The position numbers were made by a program, and so were the translations under genes. The notes beneath the pieces are model-generated. The model was given only the letters and a program-made list of their open reading frames with translations. It had not been told where the DNA came from and searched no databases. Positions 57,991 to 64,000 of a DNA stretch of 64,000 nucleotides are shown here, piece by piece; within the stretch, counting starts at the first letter, position 1, and each line of letters starts with the position of its first letter. The DNA is from Kalaharituber pfeilii (taxonomy: Eukaryota; Ascomycota; Pezizomycetes; Pezizales; Pezizaceae), in contig WHUZ01000139.1 in the NCBI GenBank assembly GCA_015179045.1, forward strand, positions 39,235 through 103,234, written 5' to 3'.

Positions 57991-59585
57991 CTGCCTCTCG
58001 AGATTTGTGTGGGAATTCTCTGAAAAACTCAGAAAACTTGACCTTGACGAAACGAGTCCTAAACTTCTGAATTCTGTAAATCAAATGAGGTATTCTTTCT
58101 CAGGCGGTCCTGAGCTTCGCTTTGATATAACTTTCACGTTCTGGAGGCGCCGGGAAGTTGGAGTTCTTCCAAGCGCTCGTTCTGAAAAAGTTGTTGTCGG
58201 TGGAATGATTTCTGTTATTCATTCCTGTAGCCATGAAAAGAGATGAAAGGCTACCTGCTTACCAGTAATCCAGTCATTTTTTGTCAAGTGGTTTGCTGTT
58301 TTGCAATACCTCTGTTGTAGTGGCAGTTGTTTTCATCAGCAGTAGACAGAAAAAGGGAGAGCATAATCTATATATAGTACCGAGATAAAACCATTTTGAA
58401 TTCAACTCGGGCCTCCTCTCTTCTGACTCAATAGAGAATCTATACGCCTATATAAGAACAATGAGAGGAGGGCTGGAGTGAAGTATATATAGATGGGAGC
58501 AGGATAAAGGAGAGATCGGGGGCAGGGGTTGTTGAGGGGGGGCAAGTAATGTCTATGTACCTTGGAGGGAGAGCGACAGTGAATGATGCAGAACTATTGA
58601 CAATCGGCGAGGTAATAAGATCGAGTGGAGAGACATTGGTACTGACAGACTCTATGGTGGTGATAAGAAACATTCAGAAAATCGCAGACTGAACAAGTTA
58701 CAAAAAGACACCATAGAGGAACTCGCATGCAAGGCTGGGGCTGGGAAAGATCTTTAGTTCATGAGATAGGAGGGTCTGAATACCAGAAGGGGGGTGGGTA
58801 GAAGAAGGTTCCAATAGCAGATTTGAGCCATAGGTCTCTTCTGTCATACCTGGCACCTCAGAAGGAGTTACTGTTACTACCCCTAGTGCTTCAACTACTA
58901 CAACTTCAAGTCCCGGTATTCCTGAATCACTTGAGGAGTCTAGGAACACTGAAGGTCAGATCAAGGTATAGAGATTAGCTCATGAATATAAACTACTTCT
59001 ATACAATTGAAGGTGCATTGCATCTCACATGATCTGTATATGCAATATTGACTTTTAATAAAAAGACCAGCCCTAGATAGATGGGAATTACTAGTTTTCT
59101 ATATAATTTTTCTGATTTCGAGAATGTTGAGCTATACTATATACAGGGAGGACTCAAATTAGGTAAATAATGATAAAGTTAGTTGTAAATATTGGAATTT
59201 TGATTTTTTCCTCATTATGATAGCAAATTCTGATTCAGCGATGTCAAATTGCTATAATGTTAAGCAATTTCTATAGTTGCAATATATTCAAATAAAAGTA
59301 GTAGAGTGAGGAATGCATGACGAGGAGTGCCCAGAGAGTGGATCGTTACAAGGGGGCAGATCGTTACCACATCGGGCACGCTAAGAGACAAGCGTCATGC
59401 ATAACATGCTAGCCCACATGTAACACTACGATACACGAATTTATGGATACTAATATGTATCTTTGTTTATCCCAACGACCGCGACGACCCTGCAGGTGGC
59501 CAAAAATCTGTTTGCTAGCTGGCCCGTCGATATCCATGAAGCGTTTATCAACGCTTCATGTGAGAAAAGCATAGCTTATATTAGC
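57991..59585. other. Spacer around the RNase H relic
   Basis: Apart from the relic at 58466-58692, I see no gene. From about 58970 to 59300 the DNA is AT-rich and featureless. A perfect small hairpin (ATGAAGCG...CGCTTCAT) lies at about 59537-59559, upstream of the 5S gene. Confidence 0.4.
58466..58692 (+). pseudogene. RNase H domain relic of another LINE
   Basis: A 75-codon open stretch on the plus strand reads EVYIDGSRIKERSGAGVV, then YLGGRATVNDAELLTIGEVI, then ETLVLTDSMVVIRNIQ. This is the first three-quarters of a type I RNase H as found in LINEs, with the catalytic Asp (DGS), Glu (DAEL) and Asp (TDS) in place. The final His/Asp helix (HxGIxGNExAD) is missing after a TGA at 58690. Orientation is opposite to the neighbouring LINE and the sequence is clearly different, so it comes from an older or distinct element. 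Confidence 0.65.
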
Positions 59586-59704
59586 ATCTACGGCCATAGA
59601 CTGAAGAAAACGAGGCATCCCGTCCGCTCTGCCATATCTAAGCTTCAGATCGCCAAGCTAGTACTACGGTGGGTGACCACGTGGGAATCCTTGGTGCTGT
59701 AGAT
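59586..59704 (+). rRNA. 5S ribosomal RNA gene
   Basis: The 119-nt length and landmark segments match fungal 5S rRNA: ACGGCCATAG near the 5' end, GGCATCCCGTCCGCTCT, and GGTGGGTGACCACGTGGGAA (internal control region C-block and loop E area). The ends pair (ATCTACGGC with GCTGTAGAT), giving helix I. An oligo-T run follows at 59706-59713 as a pol III terminator. It stands alone, in keeping with the dispersed 5S genes of many filamentous ascomycetes. Confidence 0.92.
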
Positions 59705-59713
59705 ATTTTTTTT
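59705..59713 (+). terminator. Pol III oligo-T terminator of the 5S gene
   Basis: An eight-T run begins just after the mature 3' end of the 5S gene. Confidence 0.7.
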
Positions 59714-59771
59714 CTTCTTGTTTGGGGGCAAAGGTATGCAAGGCAAAGGTATGCACATAAGTGAGGATTCT

Positions 59772-59825
59772 CCCTCGCCATAGCCCGTAGGGCGGCACGC
59801 GAGTAATGATATATAAAAAAAAAAA
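59772..59825 (+). mobile_element. Very short 5'-truncated LINE insertion with 13-bp target-site duplication
   Basis: The 54-bp insert begins CCCTCGCCATAGCC, continues to GAGTAATGATATAT and ends in poly-A. It resembles the last ~40 nt of the LINE at 51.1 kb read on its own coding strand (CCCTGCCATGGCC...TTATGTGATT-An). It is flanked by perfect 13-bp direct repeats AAGTGAGGATTCT at 59759-59771 and 59826-59838. This is a textbook dead-on-arrival LINE product, directly downstream of the 5S gene. Confidence 0.7.
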
Positions 59826-59838
59826 AAGTGAGGATTCT

Positions 59839-60888
59839 GCTTAATTGGCAAGTAGATTTTTACTCTCATGTGTTGTCAGCTCCCTCGGTGTATTTGCTTA
59901 CAGTCTCATTCGTCGGTACTCTCTTAACCAATGAATGCTGTCCTTTTTTCCCCCTCAGTTTCATTGGTCGTATGCGGCGATTAGTCTCTTATTCACGAAT
60001 TCTTACGGTACGTTCTCATCAAACTACTTGTTCTCGCTCACGGCCACTGCGAGCCGAGCCCTTTCCGGGGGTGCCTTATTCCAACATTACAATTGCTGAT
60101 TTTGACTCTGAGCACGGCCATTGAAGTCTCGGCCTAGGGTTACAAGTTACAAGGATATATGTGAACCATTGACCCCATTTCGTAGCACATGGGCATGTAT
60201 TGAAGGTAACAACGTAGCAGGCGCATTTACATAGTTTGATTTCTATCTTGAGTTTTTGCTTTGATATCAAAATTGAAATCAGCATGGGGCCAATGTACAT
60301 CATGATGGTCGGTCCCCGTGCCAGCGTCACCCAAACGTCCGTGTAGTAGCCAGATTAAAAAGTATCTAGTCACGCTGACTACGCTAAGCTGTTGTTACTG
60401 CTGATGAAAGTTACCAGAAGCGGCGTAGTAGAAAGGGGATAGATTTCAGGAACCTGGTTCGATTCTGAACCCGGGAGGAGGGGCAGTCACTGCATTTTCT
60501 TGAAAAGGATGGATTGTAATACTCCGGTATAGGACGAGGGATACCGTAGTACATGTACTGCACAATGGACCAGAGTGGTGATAAGCTGGCGAAACGAACG
60601 TTCAACTGATGCGAGTGTGAAAGAGAAGGGGAGACGAGATGGTTAATTGTTATAACTGTGATACAGAATTTATATCTATATATATATCTATGATATGCTC
60701 TTTAGGTGGCGCTCATGCCAACTTTCTGGTTGCGTGCACTCTCCAAACTCTTCCTCACCTTCAGTGGTTGATTGTGGACACGATCATGCGACAAGTACGT
60801 ACTATGCTTCCGGTTACCTTTTTATTGTAGTCTCCATGTGTTGTATTACGTAGAACCTGCGCCCCAATGACCCAGCAACCGCATAAAC
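59839..60888. other. Intergenic spacer
   Basis: Only the SINE-like copy is recognised. Short open frames have no family signature. Confidence 0.4.
60384..60530 (+). mobile_element. SINE-like repeat, copy 3
   Basis: It has a GCTGTTGT head, GATGAAAG segment, perfect box B-like GGTTCGATTCTG at 60456-60467 and the tail GATGGATTGTAATACTCC. The block order is as in the copies at 6.5 and 15.9 kb. No poly-A or clear target-site duplication was seen. Confidence 0.5.
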
Positions 60889-62726
60889 TCAATGCTCACA
60901 TAGCGAGAACGTCAATTCTATAAAGTTCTCTGTTTGCATCACAGCGTCCGCTTTGCGCTCTTCCATCAGCTCCTCACGATACCTCTCTGCCAGCTCCTGC
61001 GACATCGGAAACCCGTCTACATTCTTCACAATCTCCAACTGGAGCTCCGCGGGCAACCTCGTCAGGGGTGATTCGGCCGTTATCACCTGCTGAGCCCACC
61101 AGTCTCGGCGCTGCGGCGGGACGTTGGCGGTGGAAATAATGCGGATATAGGGGTCAACGAGGAACAGCGCAACGATTTTCCGGTGCCCCGGTTTGGTCGG
61201 GTCGGCCAGCCGGAAAGGTTCAACCTTGTGCTGCAGCGTGTTAGGGAAGGTCACGAGCCGTCCCTCGCGGGCAGTGACGTCCCCGATGTATTGGACCGTG
61301 GGCTGGTCGTTCTCGCACCCGAAAACTTGCCACAGCCAGATGTGCTGGTTTTGGGCATATTTGACGTCGGAGGCGTCATGCGAGCTGGAATGTTGCCGGA
61401 ATGAGAGACGGCTCTCAGTGATGTTTTCAAAATCGTAGTAATAGATTGCACTGGCACAGATATGCTCGTTCAACATGCCCTCCACATGCCATGTTCCACC
61501 CTTGTATTCCGGCTTCTCCGGCGTCAACACAATGCTCGCGACCTTCACAATCACCTGAAAGCCCTCATACTGATTCGCCAAATCCACCCTCTGCCGCATA
61601 TAGTTAGGTCTTTCTTCGTTCGGCGGCTGAAACTCGCTTTCTACGTCAGGCTGTTCCACCTCCACAATGTGGTTGTTCCACCAGCGCCAGCGCTCGTGGA
61701 ACTCTTCTCTGTCTTCGTCGTCGCGCTGCTGAGGTTCATCTGGGGGGTGCCAAAGTATCGGAGTGTGTGGGAAGCTGGTGTACGTGATTCGCGGGGTCAT
61801 GCCATCGGTGTAGCCCGTCAGGGTGAGATTCCACAAGGGGATGGTGTAGGTTATCAGCTTTGAGAGCAGAGGGTACAGCGACGCGTGAATGGTTGGATGG
61901 AGGTTGGGAACGTAGCTTGCTATCCTTGCACTCCTCTCGCCTCCTTCATCGATGAGCGCGACATCGCACGGAAGCCACTGGAATCTCTGACTGTACACTT
62001 TCTCACGGCTGCTATATAGCATATAACTACCCGGCCGTAGGGGTAACATCGTCTCCTGCTCCGCCGGCACCGGCACAATGACACCCTCCCCTGTCCTGCG
62101 CAGCGCATCCTCGATCCCGAGCGTGCCATCTGGCAAGATCCTCGAATGCCCGTACACGAGGGGATACAGCGACGGGTGGACCAGGTCCAGCACCATCTCA
62201 TTCGAGCCCGGGTGCCAGTCACGCTTCGCGGGTGGCACCGCGGCCTCAAGGGCATTCAGCGCAGCTTTAAGCTCTGCTGCCAGCAGGGCGGGACGGCACA
62301 GTCCGACTTGACGACATCGGCATCGTACACGCTGACCGCACGCGTGGCGCGGTAGAGGGACGCCTTGTGCCGTAGCTCGGCGATGCAGTACGCGGCCATT
62401 GCGGGAGTCATCGACGGCGCAAGTTCGGCGGAGGGGATGGCGAGAGCTTCGGCAGTCCAGTGCGCCGCGATACCGTCGTCAAACACCTTCTCCTCCCACC
62501 TGTCCTTATCCGTGACAGCGTTCATGAAGCGCATCATCACAAACTCGCGCAACGTTGTCAGCGACCGCGTAATACATCCATCCTCTATGTCATCCGGATC
62601 CAGCGCGTTCGGGAAAAGCAGAGACCAGCGCTCTTCACCGCGAGGGGTGCAGTTGAGAGGTTTGCCGAAGCCTGGCAGCGAGATAGTGCGTGCCGGGATG
62701 CCAGCTGAGGGTTCGGAGGTGGTCAT
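60889..62726 (-). pseudogene. DUF4246-family protein, ~610 aa, one apparent frameshift
   Basis: Translation from MTTSEPSAG at 62726 gives ISLPGFGKPLNC, RFMNAVTDKDRWEEKVFDDG and VVKSDCAVP in one frame. After about 62284-62294 it continues in another frame with LKAALNALE, DWHPGSNEMVLDLVHPSLYP, RFQWLPCDV, QVIVKVASIVLTPEKPEYKG, GTWHVEGMLNEHICASAIYY and NTLQHKVEPFRLADPTKPGH, ending in FIELTFSLCEH. These are the conserved blocks, in order, of the fungal DUF4246 family. Biochemical role is not established; the HVEG...H layout hints at a metal-binding fold, which is inference. The junction GTCCCGCCCTGCTG needs one added base and cannot be an intron. It is therefore either a recent 1-bp deletion or an assembly error in a C/G run. 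Otherwise the gene looks intact. Confidence 0.85.
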
Positions 62727-63860
62727 AATAGCTATTTACACGAAGCTGTTCGTAGTATTTGGCTGAGAGGTGCAGTCGCTCACTTTTGCTGCGGGGTAAA
62801 AAATTATTGTATAGTATTTGGCTACGAGGCTCAGTTACCTCCGCCTTCGCTGGGAGTCAGAATAAGAGTGGTGACAACCTGGTTGGGGTGTCGCAACCGA
62901 TTCCAATTTTTTTTGGCATGTTTTTTACCCCGCACAGTGCAGCGCTAGGAACTCTTCCCACATGGGCCGAGCGAAACGCGCAAGACGATTTCGCTTGTCC
63001 CTTTTTATTAATTTATTAGGCGGATTTTGCAGTCGCCAGGGAAGCTCCCAGGGAGCCATCAGGGATGACCCGCCACACGCTAGAAAATCAATCGGAAGAA
63101 ATTTCTCCCCTGGCCCTGACGATTGAAGGCTGCTCCCCTGGAAACCACCACTTTTCAACACCCATCTATCTCCACGAGTTTTTATCCAGTTTTCATTCTG
63201 AAACAGGAATCGATTCTGCGTACTGACTCACTCGGGGAACCACTCACCAGGGAAAGTTTGATCCCATTGGGTTGTGATATACGTGGTTAGAGAGTACCCT
63301 ATTCCGTAAAATCTACAATATCCTGATGGAGCAAAATCCGATTGCATTTTTTCGCCAGGCTCAGGGCTGTGCAACGCGCTAAAAGACTTCAGCCCTGGTA
63401 CAGACCCTGGAGTTGCAAAATACGCCTAATAATTTTTCTTCGTAACGTCCCGGAGCTCTAGGGATAGAATAACACACTCGAGTAGCACCCACTACACGAT
63501 TCTGTAGCAGAACCCAGTAAATGAACCGTTGGCGATGATCTCAGGAAGCGCGCTTGAGAATTTCACTCACTGTCCGAGCCACGTGTGCACCAGGAACAAA
63601 GCCACATTTTATACATTGGTAAATTTTCGCACTCAACATCTTAATAACGTCAACAGCATCGTTACCGGGGAGTTAATCTAAGAGCTATTTGTTCTATCAG
63701 GGATCCATGTTTGGACAGAAATGAAGATGTGGAGGCATTGCAAGTCTGCGCTTTTTTTTTTTTTTTTGGCGTCTTGGCAAGTATTAGTAACTATATATTG
63801 ATCATTGCTGGAATTAAATTCCGCACTCGACACAGTCCAAAAGATTAGTGAAAATATCTA
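62727..63860. other. Intergenic spacer upstream of the DUF4246 gene
   Basis: The presumed promoter of the minus-strand gene lies here. Related ~45-bp segments near 62735-62770 and 62806-62845 (GTAGTATTTGGCTgAGAGG versus GTATTTGGCTACGAGG) suggest a small local duplication. A T-run lies at about 63751-63767. No gene is supported. Confidence 0.4.
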
Positions 63861-63869
63861 GATTTAGGT

Positions 63870-64000
63870 TCAACAATTTTGCTTAGTATTAAAATGAAGT
63901 AAAAAATTAATTAAATTTAAAATATTAATAATAATAAAATATATAACTTAAAAAGTATTTTAAAAATTTATATAAATATATTAAGTTTAAAGTTTTTTAA
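63870..64000. other. Extremely AT-rich tract at the window edge
   Basis: From about 63870 to the end the sequence is almost entirely A and T (AATTAATTAAATTTAAAATA-like). This is an abrupt change from the ~45-50% GC upstream. It may be the start of an AT-rich isochore, a mutated repeat block or a mitochondrial-like insertion. It contains no gene. Confidence 0.6.

Noticed and set aside
57863..58246. 127-codon plus-strand frame at the LINE 5' boundary
   Set aside because: It spans the presumed element-flank junction and shows no homology-like features.
1..64000. CRISPR arrays, bacterial operons, telomere repeats
   Set aside because: No regularly spaced direct repeats, no TTAGGG arrays and no prokaryotic gene layout. 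Spliceosomal introns show the DNA is eukaryotic.

Overview
This window looks like nuclear DNA of a filamentous ascomycete. The genes are split by short GT-AG introns of about 50-110 bp. The recognisable families are an Ime2-type meiotic kinase with the fungal insert, a Stc1-domain protein and a DUF4246 protein. The mobile DNA includes a Tad-like LINE with an RNase H domain, and a single dispersed 5S rRNA gene is present. Low gene density, long unique-looking spacers, many homopolymers and old repeats would fit a repeat-rich Pezizomycete (truffle-like), but the genus is an inference.

Layout. At 0-12.7 kb there is only the 5' end of one gene (minus strand). The rest is degenerate repeats, LINE tails, a SINE-like copy and a clear NFU1 (Fe-S scaffold) pseudogene at 8.3-9.0 kb. 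At 12.8-14.5 kb lies a three-exon orphan gene. At 14.6-19.7 kb is AT-rich, gene-poor DNA with a second SINE copy. At 19.8-22.5 kb is the Ime2-like kinase (minus, four exons). At 22.5-34.8 kb is a second gene desert with two copies of a palindromic TA-flanked MITE, a transposase relic and low-complexity arrays. At 34.9-47.8 kb is the gene-rich part: Stc1-like heterochromatin adaptor (plus), a disordered 616-aa protein (minus), an RBR (RING-IBR-RING) E3 ligase (plus) and an acidic orphan protein (plus). At 47.8-51.1 kb there is one possible orphan ORF. At 51.1-57.9 kb is a nearly full-length Tad-like LINE (minus) broken by many frameshifts. At 58-64 kb there is an RNase H relic of another LINE, the 5S rRNA gene, a 5'-truncated LINE insertion with a perfect target-site duplication, a third SINE copy and a DUF4246 gene with one frameshift. 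The last ~130 bp turn extremely AT-rich.

The genes do not form a pathway. The recurring theme is transposon colonisation and decay: LINE tails, SINEs and MITEs, C-to-T-type nonsense changes, and CpG loss between two adjacent repeat copies. Stc1, which in fission yeast links RNAi to histone H3K9 methylation, sits in the same window; this is context and not evidence of interaction. No new defence or metabolic system could be supported. The most informative items are the NFU1 pseudogene, the LINE 3'-tail family with target-site duplications, the MITE pair and the SINE-like family.
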